Assembly (NCBI RefSeq): GCF_021390545.1
Contig: NZ_JAJUWR010000035.1
Coordinates: 1-50,907 of the forward strand
From: Algoriphagus sp. AGSA1
GTDB lineage: Bacteria > Bacteroidota > Bacteroidia > Cytophagales > Cyclobacteriaceae
Direction of reading: 5' to 3'
DNA: 50,907 bases
Below the pieces are notes generated by a model. It did no database searches. It was not told the DNA's origin and saw only the letters and a program-made list of their open reading frames with translations. Numbering within the stretch: the first letter of the stretch is position 1; each line of letters opens with the position of its first letter. Below, in pieces: positions 17,841 to 26,743 of this stretch. A program made the position numbers and the translations under genes.

Positions 17841-19370
17841 ATGCCCATACTAGGTAAGCTCGTAAAAGCGGGAATAGATATCACTGCCATATTACAATCA
17901 GAGAAAGAAGAACCTCTGGTTGCTCAGGAGAACCAACTGAGGGAACTTTTGTCCCAGGCCAAAAACACCGCCTTCGGCAAATATCACGGCTTTGATGAAA
18001 TCCTGAAATCAAATGATCTGGTAGCTACTTATAGAAAGGAAGTACCGATCTTCAATTACGAGCAGATGCATGCCCAGTGGTGGTCCAGACAGGAGCGTTT
18101 TGCAGATATTACTTGGCCCGGTAAGCCAGATTTTTTTGCCAAAAGCAGCGGAACTACCGGAAAAAGCAGTAAAAGAATCCCCATTACAAAAGAGTTTTTG
18201 ACCACAATGAAATCTGTGGGGACCTCCATGATCAATTCCCTCCATGATTTTGATTTTCCTGATACACTTTTCGAATCAGAGGTGTTGATGTTGAGCAGTT
18301 CTGCCAGTCTGGAGAAAAATATCCAAGGGTTTGAAGAGGGAGAGATCTCGGGGATCAATGTGAGTAATTTCCCCGATTGGTACGACATTTTCTACAGGCC
18401 GGGCAAGGCAATTGCGTCTATATCTGACTGGGACGAACGTGTAAATGCAATAGTTGGGCAGGCCCCAGAATGGAACATAGGAGCCATTGCAGGGATTCCC
18501 TCATGGGTCCTGCTGATGTTGAAAAGGATACTAGACCGTCATCAGCTTGATACCATACATGATATTTGGCCCAACTTTCAGGTTTATGCTTCCGGTGGAG
18601 TAGCATTTGAAACCTACCGCGAGGATTTTGAGGCAATTTGCAAAAGACCGATTACCGTTTTAGATACCTATCTTGCCTCCGAGGGATTTATTGCTTATAC
18701 ATGTCAGCCCGGTACTATGGCCATGAGGTTAGCACTGCATCATGGATATTTTTTTGAATTTGTACCTTTTGATGAGCGGGGAGTAAACGAATCAGGGGAA
18801 CTGCGCGAAGAACCGGTGGTTCTGGGAATAGATGAGGTGGAGATAGGAAAGGAGTATGTGCTGCTGCTGAGCTCATGTGCCGGTGCATGGCGCTATGCAA
18901 TAGGGGATGTGATCCGCTTTGAATCTTTGGATCCACATCAGATCAAAATCACTGGCAGGACTAAGTTCTTTCTGAATGTGGTGGGGTCTCAGCTCTCAGA
19001 GGAAAAAATGGATACTGCCATTCTGGAGCTTGCCGAAAAAGAGGGTAAAACCATCAATGAATATATGGTGGCCGCCATGAAAAACGCAAAAGGAGAATAC
19101 ATACACCAATGGGTTTTGGTGTCTGACCTGGAACCATCTGGTCTGGCCGAAAAACTTGATGCGTTACTGAAAGAAGCGAATAATAATTATGCGGTCGCGA
19201 GATCTAAAGCGTTAAAGGGAGTTGATGTAAAAGTGATATCCAAAGAGCTATACACGGATTTTTTAGGACAATCAAACAAAAAAGGAGGGCAGACAAAGAC
19301 TCCTAAAGTAATGCAGGGGGAGAAAATGTCGATGCTTCTTAAATTTATAAATCGACCTCTGGCAGTATAG
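17841..19370 (+). CDS. GH3 auxin-responsive promoter family protein
   Basis: A 509-aa adenylate-forming enzyme of the GH3 family (plant acyl-acid amido synthetase relatives; bacterial members usually uncharacterised). ATP-binding motif 1 is seen as AKSSGTTGKSSKRIPIT, with further family blocks YASGGVAFETYRE, YLASEGFIAY and WRYAIGDVIRF; the C-terminal lid contains a KTPKVM lysine. The ATG at 17841 is preferred to the TTG at 17817. Plant GH3 enzymes join amino acids to acyl acids through an acyl-AMP; a similar ligase reaction is likely here, but the substrates are unknown. Its 3' end overlaps the convergent metalloprotease gene by 26 nt. Confidence 0.92.
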   Translation: MPILGKLVKAGIDITAILQSEKEEPLVAQENQLRELLSQAKNTAFGKYHGFDEILKSNDLVATYRKEVPIFNYEQMHAQWWSRQERFADITWPGKPDFFAKSSGTTGKSSKRIPITKEFLTTMKSVGTSMINSLHDFDFPDTLFESEVLMLSSSASLEKNIQGFEEGEISGINVSNFPDWYDIFYRPGKAIASISDWDERVNAIVGQAPEWNIGAIAGIPSWVLLMLKRILDRHQLDTIHDIWPNFQVYASGGVAFETYREDFEAICKRPITVLDTYLASEGFIAYTCQPGTMAMRLALHHGYFFEFVPFDERGVNESGELREEPVVLGIDEVEIGKEYVLLLSSCAGAWRYAIGDVIRFESLDPHQIKITGRTKFFLNVVGSQLSEEKMDTAILELAEKEGKTINEYMVAAMKNAKGEYIHQWVLVSDLEPSGLAEKLDALLKEANNNYAVARSKALKGVDVKVISKELYTDFLGQSNKKGGQTKTPKVMQGEKMSMLLKFINRPLAV

Positions 19371-20010
19371 GGACCCGCTTATCCGGACAGAGTTCAGCCC
19401 CACGGATAGACATGTAATATTTACTTAGTTGATCCTGATAAGCAGGGGAGATAAAGTCGTTTTCCATTAGGTACTTTTTGGTGGTAATAATTTCGTCTCT
19501 AAAGCCATGGCGTATGGCGATGCTGTCGGCAGTATGCTCCCGACCCCGCTTATATCTACTAGATAATGAATAGCGTATGCCATAAGTTACCATGCCCAGA
19601 TTGGAGTGATTCTCGTAGTCCACTATATGTCCCAGTTCATGGGCAAACCATCCTTTTAAGACATTTTTGGGAAGTCCTGCTAGCGTGAGATCGCCTGAGT
19701 CAAGGACTTTTAGGCCCACATTCAGTCTGTATTGACGTTTATTGCTAAACACATCACCAAGGTCTATCACAGGTCGGGCTTGCATGGTAGATGCATCCAG
19801 CTCCATTTGGATCACTTCGAAATCATAGGAATGCAGCGAAGGATAATCCTGCCATACTTCCAGAAAAGCATCTTTGATTTTTTGATCCATCCCCTCGGAG
19901 AATGCCGGCGTATGGGAGGGCAATGTTCGGGGATTATTGCTTGAATAGGAAAAAAGCCCTAAAACTACAAGTATAATAGATCCCAGAATAATTTTGTACT
20001 TTAATTTCAT
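19345..20010 (-). CDS. Membrane-anchored putative zinc metalloprotease (HELGH)
   Basis: A 221-aa protein starting at the ATG at 20010, with a short cytosolic N-terminus, one hydrophobic segment (KYKIILGSIILVVLGLFSY, residues 4-22) and a periplasmic body. The zinc motif FAHELGHIVDYE (HExxH) is present, with a downstream EHTADSIAIRHGF that could supply the third ligand (Glu or His), as in small M48- or gluzincin-like peptidases. I cannot assign a named family. The last codons overlap the end of the converging GH3-like gene, so the two transcripts would be antisense over 26 nt. Confidence 0.75.
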   Translation of the reverse strand: MKLKYKIILGSIILVVLGLFSYSSNNPRTLPSHTPAFSEGMDQKIKDAFLEVWQDYPSLHSYDFEVIQMELDASTMQARPVIDLGDVFSNKRQYRLNVGLKVLDSGDLTLAGLPKNVLKGWFAHELGHIVDYENHSNLGMVTYGIRYSLSSRYKRGREHTADSIAIRHGFRDEIITTKKYLMENDFISPAYQDQLSKYYMSIRGAELCPDKRVPILPEVDL

Positions 20011-20033
20011 GTGTTTATAATTGATTTTTAAAG

Positions 20034-20099
20034 GCCACATGGAATCTCGCCGGGTTTATTCATTCCTCTTTGTGTCGCTTGTGTAATGCTCGATTTCAT
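20034..20099. repeat. Short dispersed repeat, copy 1
   Basis: The stretch begins GCCACATGGAATCTCGC and ends TGCTCGATTTCAT; both blocks recur in the same order and spacing at 42296-42363, and the middle is also similar (TGTGxCGCT). The ORF-free position upstream of two divergent genes suggests a dispersed intergenic element or shared regulatory leader. Confidence 0.6.
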
Positions 20100-20281
20100 C
20101 AGCCTGAAAAGCGCAAAGAGTGTTCCAGAGACAGGAGATATAATGATTCGGGGCACTCATCTAGTTTTTTGAAAATAGGTAAGGGATGATTTTTAATCCA
20201 ATTTTAAAAAAAGATGTACTTAGCTGTATCTTTTGGAGAAACCCGCATTGTATAAGTGTGCCAAATAATGAGTTATTTTTT

Positions 20282-20842
20282 ATGGAAAGTGAAATTGCCA
20301 TGAATGAAAAAGACCTGATTCAGCAAGCTAAATCGGATCCAACCCATTTTCGGCAGCTTTATAACCTACATTTTGAAGAGATTTTCAGGTTTGTTATCAG
20401 GCGGGTAGGGGACATCGAGACTGCTAAGGACATCACCCAACAGGTTTTTCTTAAGGCGCTACTAAGCTTGGACAAATACACTTACCGAGATGTGCCATTT
20501 TCATCCTATTTATACCGTATCGCTGCCAATGAGTGCAATCAATTTTTTAGAGACACGAGTAAGGTGCGGTATGTCTCCATGGATTCTGATATTCAATCTA
20601 TGCTGATTGGCGAAATATCACCTGAAGACACCTCTACTGAATCTGAGCTGTCTGATTTGAGCAAAGCGATGGAATCGCTTTCTGTGAAGGAGCTTTTAGC
20701 CATAGAACTGAGATATTTTGAAAAGAAGAGCTTTAAAGAAATAGCATTTATCCTCAAAATTTCTGAGAATCTGGCCAAAGTAAGAACCTATAGAATACTT
20801 AAGAAATTAAAAACAGCATTGGAGAAGAGCCATGAAAAATAA
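20282..20842 (+). CDS. ECF RNA polymerase sigma factor
   Basis: An ECF sigma factor of 186 aa if it begins at the ATG at 20282; a second ATG at 20300 is an alternative, and the longer frame from 20186 lacks a plausible start. Region 2 is FRQLYNLHFEEIFRFVIRRVGDIETAKDITQQVFLKAL with the usual SSYLYRIAANEC helix, and region 4 is LSVKELLAIELRYFEKKSFKEIAFILKISENLAKVRTYRILKKL. Region 4 overlaps the next gene by 11 nt, so sigma factor and membrane protein are made together. It probably regulates its own operon, including the secreted protease. Confidence 0.93.
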   Translation: MESEIAMNEKDLIQQAKSDPTHFRQLYNLHFEEIFRFVIRRVGDIETAKDITQQVFLKALLSLDKYTYRDVPFSSYLYRIAANECNQFFRDTSKVRYVSMDSDIQSMLIGEISPEDTSTESELSDLSKAMESLSVKELLAIELRYFEKKSFKEIAFILKISENLAKVRTYRILKKLKTALEKSHEK

Positions 20843-21674
20843 GGTTAAAATTATTGATGATGTGTATCTCTCACCGATGGAGATTGAAAAGCTGAAGGAT
20901 TTTGAATCTGTCCTCAAGAAGCGCAATACGGTGACTGTTCAACGGGGATATTGGAGGAATTCAGTTGTTTGGCTTTCAGTTGCCTTGATATCTTTTAGTG
21001 TAATAGGAATACTGATTTTCAATACTGTATATCAAGCTAGTGATGTTGATAGTTTATCACCTGAATCAGCCAATTATACAGCAGGTGGCTTTTTGAACAA
21101 GGATGAAATAGTCACAAGTAAAGATGAGAGTTCTACTTTAAGTCAAAATAGCATCACTTCTGATTTTTTGGCAGCACAAAATAAGGGACTGGAAGATCCA
21201 CTGGGTAGAACTAAGAGCGATCAGATTGAATCAAAGTCAGATTCATTTGTTTCCCTCAGGTCTTATCACCAGGCCATCAGTCTTCCAAAGAGATTACTTC
21301 CGGATATTGATGTGCCCATAGAATTTTCTTTGCTTTTACCAGAAGAAAAAACACCAGCATCAAACATCCCCTTTGAAGACGCCCATCCCATCGATGGGTT
21401 TGAGAATTTATATGCATGGTTTGCCTCCAATATCACTTATCCGGAAGAACATAGAAAAGACAAAATTGAAGGTTCTGTGAAAGTTTCTTTCCTGGTGGAC
21501 AAAGACAGTACGATAAGTGCTGTCAAAGTAACCCAATCGCTGGGAGTGGCCTTTGACCGGGAAGCAGTTAGGCTGATTGAGCATATGCCAAAATGGGCAC
21601 CTGCAACACGCGGTGGAATTCCTATTTCGAGAACACTTGTTTTTCCTATTAGCTTCAAAGTAGAAAGTCGGTGA
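20832..21674 (+). CDS. Single-pass membrane protein with TonB C-terminal domain, in anti-sigma position
   Basis: A 280-aa protein: cytosolic N-terminus (1-43, charged), one transmembrane helix (about 44-67, VVWLSVALISFSVIGILIF), a Ser/Glu-rich periplasmic linker (about 70-190) and a TonB C-terminal domain (about 195-280, YPEEHRKDKIEGSVKVSFLVDKD, then DREAVRLIEHMPKWAPATRGG). The last part is the classic TonB-CTD fold. Lack of a Pro-rich linker and presence of a long cytosolic tail are unusual for an energy-coupling TonB. Its place, overlapping the ECF sigma gene by 11 nt, is where an anti-sigma factor would sit, so I infer a membrane sensor or anti-sigma role; energy transduction is the alternative. 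It ends in a GTGA overlap with the protease gene. Confidence 0.85.
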   Translation: MKNKVKIIDDVYLSPMEIEKLKDFESVLKKRNTVTVQRGYWRNSVVWLSVALISFSVIGILIFNTVYQASDVDSLSPESANYTAGGFLNKDEIVTSKDESSTLSQNSITSDFLAAQNKGLEDPLGRTKSDQIESKSDSFVSLRSYHQAISLPKRLLPDIDVPIEFSLLLPEEKTPASNIPFEDAHPIDGFENLYAWFASNITYPEEHRKDKIEGSVKVSFLVDKDSTISAVKVTQSLGVAFDREAVRLIEHMPKWAPATRGGIPISRTLVFPISFKVESR

Positions 21675-24616
21675 AGCAATTTATACTCACACTTGCCTTA
21701 CTTTTCATAATAGTCCCCAACAGTCCTTCGCAGGCTTATTTTGGGGGATTTTCCTGTGGTAATCATCAAGAGCTGAGCAAAAATGAAAGACTGGCACACG
21801 CAAGGGAATACAAAGAATGGAATTCAAGGCAAAATAATAGGATAAGCAGTGACGAAGTAGAGGTATGGACCGTTCCTATCGTCTTTCATGTGATTAGCTC
21901 AGATTTGCCTTCATTGGCAATTTTTGAGAATGCTGTGAGTGAACTTAACGATGCATTTGCAAATAGGGGGAGTTACAATACTCCACAGGGCGCTGATACA
22001 GGAATCCAATTCTGCCTGGTAAACACGGCTCCTGACGGGGGAGCCACTACCGGGGTTAATCACATTCCAAGTGAATATCAAAATACGGATAAAGATCTAG
22101 ACCATAGCGGTCTAATGAATCATTCCGTGAAGTGGGACGTATCCAGGTACTTGAATGTCTGGCTTGTAAGACATGTAACTGGCGAGGCGGTAGCCTATTA
22201 TGAAGGGAGAAATTGGTGGAGAAGAGTTGGGGTTGGGGGTTATTCTTCTCCGGACGGGGTGGTGGTCACCTCCCTGGGAGCTGGAATGTTAGCCCATGAA
22301 ATCGGTCATTACTTTGGACTGTTGCATACTTGGGAAGGAATGGATTGTAAAAATGACGATTGTCTGGTAGATGGGGATATGGTTTGCGATACTCCTCCGG
22401 ACAAAAGTGTATCCGAACCTTGTGGGGACAATTCCTGCGATACGGACGTTTTGTCGAATTTCAGTAATGGAAATTTCTTTACTGATGTGCCTGATATGAG
22501 TACTAATTTCATGGATTACACACCCTGTCCGCAGGACTTTACTTGGGGACAGGCAGAGCGAATGCGCTTCACTCTTGAAAATTATTACCCATCGCTGTTT
22601 TCTAGAGGATTATCACATCCCTTATGTAAACCACCTTGTGATGATGATGCATCCGTACAATTTTACATGGATCGCCCATATCCAAAACCGGGAGAAACCG
22701 TGTTTTTCAACAGTCAACTTTCAGGAAATATCCCAAGCCCATCATACAAATGGTTTGTAAGCCCCCTAAGTGGGGACTGGTCTAGATCAGATAACCCTGC
22801 AAATCAAGTTTCCGGATCTCCTGATTTGAGTCATTCCTTTGCCAATGAAGGCTTGTATAGAGTTACACTGCAGGTTTTGGATGCAAATGACCCAACCTGT
22901 TTTGTCTCTTTTTCGAGGAATGTACATGTTACTTGTGGCGTGGATTCCAGATTTTATCCTGACAAACGTATCATCGCTTCCAAACAGCCACATGCGCTTT
23001 TTACTGATTCCGTAAAATTCACCAACCGTTCCTATAATGGGAGCTCTTTTGAGTGGACGATTACCCATCAGAATTTCAATCCTAGTTATCCAAGTCTTCC
23101 GCCATTCCGCTCTGAGGAAACTGATCTGAGCTATTATTTTAAAGAACCTGGAGATTATCAGATTTCTCTACTTGCCCGAAACGGCAGTTGCGAAGACGTC
23201 AGCACTACATTCTCCCTTACGGTGGATGACCCCACTATGGATGGAAGTCCTAAAATCAGCCAAGTCACCTGCATAAATGAAGATTCTTTTCAGGTAGCGT
23301 TTACCCTCCACAACTATGGCTATGACACGGTCAATGTGAATACACCGGTGGCATTCTACGATGGAGATCCCGGCAAGTCAGCAAGCGCACAGTTGCTGGG
23401 CGTATGGAAATTGCCTATGGTGGTATATGGATTTGATGAGGAAGATTTCTCGGCGGTAGTGGAAGGAGATATCCGATCCGTTCAAGAGTTGTTTATGGTG
23501 TTTAACGATACCGGTACAGTTGATTTACCACTTATTTTCCCTCCAGGAGATCAAGATAGGCTAAGTGTGAACACTATTTTCCCTCCTTCGGGCTATTCTG
23601 AGCTCACCTATGACAATAACTTCAGTAGCTATCCGCTGGGTAATGAAACTGACGATCCTTTTACCGTATCCTCTGAGCTGGATAATCCTACTTGCCCGGG
23701 AAATTCCGATGGAGTGATCCGTATTGTTGCAGAAGGGGGATCCGGAACCTATACTTATGCCTGGGATCATGATCCTGACTTGACAGAAAACACGGCTTCC
23801 GGGCTCCCGGCAGGAACGTATTCTGTCGAGGTAAGTGATGCCGCAAACTGCACTTTCGAGCTCTTGGAGCTTGAGTTGATTGATCCTGAACCAATAGAAA
23901 TCACAGAGGAACCCATACTTGTTTCTCCCACGTGTGCATCGGAAAATGACGGGCAAGTGATACTAACCTTAAGCGGAGGAGCAGGGGAGTTTCAAGTTCT
24001 TGATTTTCCTTCAGTCTGGGATGGGGAAACACTAACCGTACCTGGGATTTCCAAAGGTGCATTTACAATTTTGATTGAAGACGAGTTAGGTTGTAGTATT
24101 TCGTACGAGGGAGAAATGCCCGGTCCAGAGCCATTGCAACTCAGCTTTATCTCCAAAAGCCCTAGCTGTCCGGGGGGAGGCGATGGACAATTGATCACTG
24201 AAGTAACCGGGGGAACTGAGCCGTACACCTATCTATGGGAAGACGGATCCACAAGTCCAACACTCGCAGGTTTAACCCCAGGAGTATTCGTAGTGACGAT
24301 TACAGATTCTAATGGATGTACTATAACTGCCGTCGGTGAAGTAGAACAGGCCGTTCCGCAGATCAGAATGCCTACGGGATTCAATCCCTTGGACGGATCC
24401 TATTTCCCTGTTTTCAGCTGTGAAATAACCTATAAACTGATGATCTGGAATAGATGGGGGCAGCTGGTATATTTCGGTTCAGAAGGCTGGGATGGGAAGA
24501 TATCGGGAGCTGAATCCCTGTTGGGAGGGTATTCCTATCTATTACAGTATAGCTACTCTCAAAACGATCTTATTCAAAACGGTGAATTAAGGGGTGGTTT
24601 TGTTTTGATTCGGTAA
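21671..24616 (+). CDS. Secreted M43-type metalloprotease with SprB repeats and T9SS type B C-terminus
   Basis: A 981-aa secreted protease beginning at a GTG that overlaps the previous stop (GTGA). Order: signal peptide (1-20); pappalysin-like M43 catalytic domain (about 65-310) with HEIGHYFGLLH (H209, E210, H213, H219) and a Met-turn (STNFMDYTPC); PKD-like beta domains (about 325-540); an all-beta region; three SprB-type repeats (about 670-735, 750-812, 823-890) with the GxGxYTYxW and GxYxVxVxDxxxC pattern; and a final gliding-motility-type domain (about 895-981, MPTGFNP and WNRWGQLVYFGSEGWDGK). The last part is the type B sorting signal of type IX secretion, so export across the outer membrane and surface attachment are expected. 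Confidence 0.9.
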   Translation: MKQFILTLALLFIIVPNSPSQAYFGGFSCGNHQELSKNERLAHAREYKEWNSRQNNRISSDEVEVWTVPIVFHVISSDLPSLAIFENAVSELNDAFANRGSYNTPQGADTGIQFCLVNTAPDGGATTGVNHIPSEYQNTDKDLDHSGLMNHSVKWDVSRYLNVWLVRHVTGEAVAYYEGRNWWRRVGVGGYSSPDGVVVTSLGAGMLAHEIGHYFGLLHTWEGMDCKNDDCLVDGDMVCDTPPDKSVSEPCGDNSCDTDVLSNFSNGNFFTDVPDMSTNFMDYTPCPQDFTWGQAERMRFTLENYYPSLFSRGLSHPLCKPPCDDDASVQFYMDRPYPKPGETVFFNSQLSGNIPSPSYKWFVSPLSGDWSRSDNPANQVSGSPDLSHSFANEGLYRVTLQVLDANDPTCFVSFSRNVHVTCGVDSRFYPDKRIIASKQPHALFTDSVKFTNRSYNGSSFEWTITHQNFNPSYPSLPPFRSEETDLSYYFKEPGDYQISLLARNGSCEDVSTTFSLTVDDPTMDGSPKISQVTCINEDSFQVAFTLHNYGYDTVNVNTPVAFYDGDPGKSASAQLLGVWKLPMVVYGFDEEDFSAVVEGDIRSVQELFMVFNDTGTVDLPLIFPPGDQDRLSVNTIFPPSGYSELTYDNNFSSYPLGNETDDPFTVSSELDNPTCPGNSDGVIRIVAEGGSGTYTYAWDHDPDLTENTASGLPAGTYSVEVSDAANCTFELLELELIDPEPIEITEEPILVSPTCASENDGQVILTLSGGAGEFQVLDFPSVWDGETLTVPGISKGAFTILIEDELGCSISYEGEMPGPEPLQLSFISKSPSCPGGGDGQLITEVTGGTEPYTYLWEDGSTSPTLAGLTPGVFVVTITDSNGCTITAVGEVEQAVPQIRMPTGFNPLDGSYFPVFSCEITYKLMIWNRWGQLVYFGSEGWDGKISGAESLLGGYSYLLQYSYSQNDLIQNGELRGGFVLIR

Positions 24617-24920
24617 TGCATTTCAACCTAGTTGGTGCCAAGGCGAATTGTTTTTCAGCGGGGAAAAAGAATGGTTGTCTTAAAGACTGCACCAGAATAT
24701 GTCCAAGCCTGAAGATTTTGAACCACATGTATTTCGCATAAACTATGGAATATATGATTCCATGTGGTGAAAAAAATGGCTAACTACATATGAGCCGCGA
24801 AGGGGACAGAGAATTGTGAGGAGAATTATAAAATGATAAAGCCTCATAGCTTACCGCTAATACAATTGCCAGTTATTTTGTGAAAGATTTTTGCATATTT
24901 AGCGGTAAAACTTATCCATA
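24617..24920. other. Intergenic region after the M43 protease
   Basis: About 300 nt without a supported gene. It holds ATTCCATGTGG (24757-24767), the reverse complement of the core of the dispersed repeat at 20034 and 42296. No strong terminator hairpin is evident after the protease. A/T-rich sequence before 24921 presumably contains the serine hydrolase promoter. Confidence 0.45.
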
Positions 24921-26216
24921 ATGAAAATATTAGCGTTTTCGTTTTTCTTACTTACTTCTGTGACGCAACTTGGATTTGCCCAACGGGAACTGATTCATGC
25001 CAAGCCGGCTACGTTAGGATTTGATGAAGATTTCATCAACCAAAAAGTGGATTCAATTATGGAAATGGGAATCGACAGTTTGGCTTTTCCTGGAGCACAA
25101 CTTTTGGTAGCGAAGAACGATACGGTTATTTTTCACAAAGCCTACGGTTATCATACCTACGGCAACAATCAACCCGTCGCATTGAACGACTTATACGATT
25201 TAGCTTCGGTGACCAAAATTGCCGGGCCTTTACCCGCCTTAATGAAGTTGGTGGACGAGGGGAAACTTGATCTGGACAAGCCTTTCAGCTCCTATTGGAA
25301 ACCTTGGAGAAACCGAAAAGACAAAAAAGAGCTTACGCTCCGGGAGATATTGGCACATCAGGCAGGTTTAGTGCCCTACATTGTGTTTTTGGAAAAAGTG
25401 GTTCGGAAGAACGGCAAGATTAAACCAAGATTTGTGCATTCTTCATCAGATAATCGATTTCAAGGGCAAGTATATGATGGGCTTTATATCAACAATCGCT
25501 TTGAACGGAAAATGAACCGAATCATTAAGCGATCCAAGGTCTCGGACGAAAAGAAATACCTGTATTCGGGACTCACTTTTTTGATTTTTCCCAGTTTGAT
25601 CGAGCAACTCACGGGAACCGACTATCAAACCTATTTGGAAGAGAATTTCTACCAGCGGTTAGGTTGTCATACCTTGGGATATCTACCAGAGGGAAAAGAT
25701 TATGTAAACGACATTGTCCCCACCGAAGTGGATTCTCTCTTAAGAAAAACCTTGGTAAAAGGATGGGTACACGACGAAAACGCAGCGCTTAAAGGAGGTG
25801 TTTCGGGCAACGCAGGGTTATTTGGTACGGCCGATGATTTGGCCAAATTGATGCTCTTTTATCAAAATTATGGCAGAGTGGACGGCTTACAGCTTATTTC
25901 TGCCGAAACCGTGAAAGAGTTTACCGAGGTGCAATTTCGAGAAAATGATAACCGCCGCGGTCTGGGTTTTGACAAACCTTACTTTAATAATGCCGAGCTT
26001 CCCTTGTCGGAAGCTTATCCTTCCCCTTTGGCAAGCCCCGAAAGTTTTGGCCACTCTGGTTTTACTGGGACTTTTGTGTGGGCCGATCCCGAAAAAAAGC
26101 TCACGTTTATATTTCTATCCAACCGGGTCTATCCGTCCAGAGACCACCAGAACTTGTATAGTCTCAATATTCGAACAGCTTTGCAAGATGTTTTTTATCA
26201 GGCGGGACAGGACTAG
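24921..26216 (+). CDS. Beta-lactamase-fold serine hydrolase (class C / esterase family)
   Basis: A 431-aa secreted serine hydrolase of the beta-lactamase/transpeptidase-like family. Signal peptide ends near residue 20 (LGFAQR). The nucleophile motif SxxK is SVTK at residues 96-99. The second motif, normally YxN or YSD, appears as YSG (KKYLYSGLTFL), so the usual Asn/Asp is replaced by Gly. The third motif is seen as GHSGFTGTFVW. This subfamily acts on beta-lactams, esters or peptidoglycan peptides; the activity here is unproven. The gene stands alone between an intergenic region with a repeat-like hairpin and the toxin-antitoxin operon. Confidence 0.88.
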   Translation: MKILAFSFFLLTSVTQLGFAQRELIHAKPATLGFDEDFINQKVDSIMEMGIDSLAFPGAQLLVAKNDTVIFHKAYGYHTYGNNQPVALNDLYDLASVTKIAGPLPALMKLVDEGKLDLDKPFSSYWKPWRNRKDKKELTLREILAHQAGLVPYIVFLEKVVRKNGKIKPRFVHSSSDNRFQGQVYDGLYINNRFERKMNRIIKRSKVSDEKKYLYSGLTFLIFPSLIEQLTGTDYQTYLEENFYQRLGCHTLGYLPEGKDYVNDIVPTEVDSLLRKTLVKGWVHDENAALKGGVSGNAGLFGTADDLAKLMLFYQNYGRVDGLQLISAETVKEFTEVQFRENDNRRGLGFDKPYFNNAELPLSEAYPSPLASPESFGHSGFTGTFVWADPEKKLTFIFLSNRVYPSRDHQNLYSLNIRTALQDVFYQAGQD

Positions 26217-26302
26217 GTTTCTGATGTGAAAAAAACGGGAAATTTCTTTTATAACCACCTGTGTTGATCATGAACCTATATCGTAGGGTTTTCGATGCGA
26301 AT

Positions 26303-26333
26303 AACCTTTGAGGTTTTTTACACCTCGAAGGTT
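26303..26333. repeat. REP-like hairpin
   Basis: AACCTTTGAGGT (26303-26314) and ACCTCGAAGGTT (26322-26333) form a 12-bp stem with one wobble and a 7-nt loop. It lies between the serine hydrolase end and the XRE gene end, so it could serve as a bidirectional terminator. AACCTTCGAGGT-type hairpins recur in Bacteroidota intergenic regions; a copy search in this genome would tell. Confidence 0.5.
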
Positions 26334-26437
26334 TCAGATCTTCAGAACAATCTTCAGCTTTACATCTTCGATATTTATCGAGAGCCAACTAGCTGAGTGA
26401 TTTTTTTTAACCGCAAAGGCGCGAAGGACACATGAGA

Positions 26438-26743
26438 TTACAAATCCCGAACAGCATGTAAGTCAATATCTAAGGCTCTTTCCAATTGGGATATGGTTGA
26501 TAAATTAAAATCAAATTCACCTTTTACCATTTGGCCTACTTGCTGAGGAGTTAAACTCAGTGTATTGGCCAGATCGTTTTGATTCCAGCCTTTATCATCC
26601 AATGCATCCAGAATGCATAAAGCTATCTTTCTAGAACTCTTGAGCCATTCCTTGTTTTCTTTTCTAAAAACAACTTTCTCCTTCCAGTTGGAACTGGGAT
26701 TCTTTGCCGCTAAATCTTTTAACTTTCCCATAGTCAAAATCAC
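26438..26743 (-). CDS. XRE family helix-turn-helix protein, third gene of the toxin-antitoxin operon
   Basis: A 101-aa protein if it starts at the GTG at 26743, whose GTGA overlaps the stop of the antitoxin gene; the ATG at 26731 is the alternative. The C-terminal half is a clear XRE/HigA-like helix-turn-helix (GWNQNDLANTLSLTPQQVGQMVKGEFDFNLSTISQLERAL, about 53-92). The N-terminal half is basic. Proteins of this shape are often antitoxins or autoregulators in toxin-antitoxin modules. As the third gene coupled to a toxin and a SocA-type antitoxin it may be a co-repressor, or an antitoxin that has lost its own toxin. Confidence 0.85.
   Translation of the reverse strand: MILTMGKLKDLAAKNPSSNWKEKVVFRKENKEWLKSSRKIALCILDALDDKGWNQNDLANTLSLTPQQVGQMVKGEFDFNLSTISQLERALDIDLHAVRDL

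Noticed and set aside
20186..20281. Long N-terminal extension of the second ECF sigma factor
   Set aside because: The extra 32 residues are not seen in ECF factors and include no region 2 sequence; a start at 20282 or 20300 is more natural.
20832..21674. Ordinary energy-coupling TonB
   Set aside because: Not fully excluded, but lack of a Pro-rich linker, the long cytosolic tail and the overlap with an ECF sigma gene favour a regulatory role, so it is listed by domain only.
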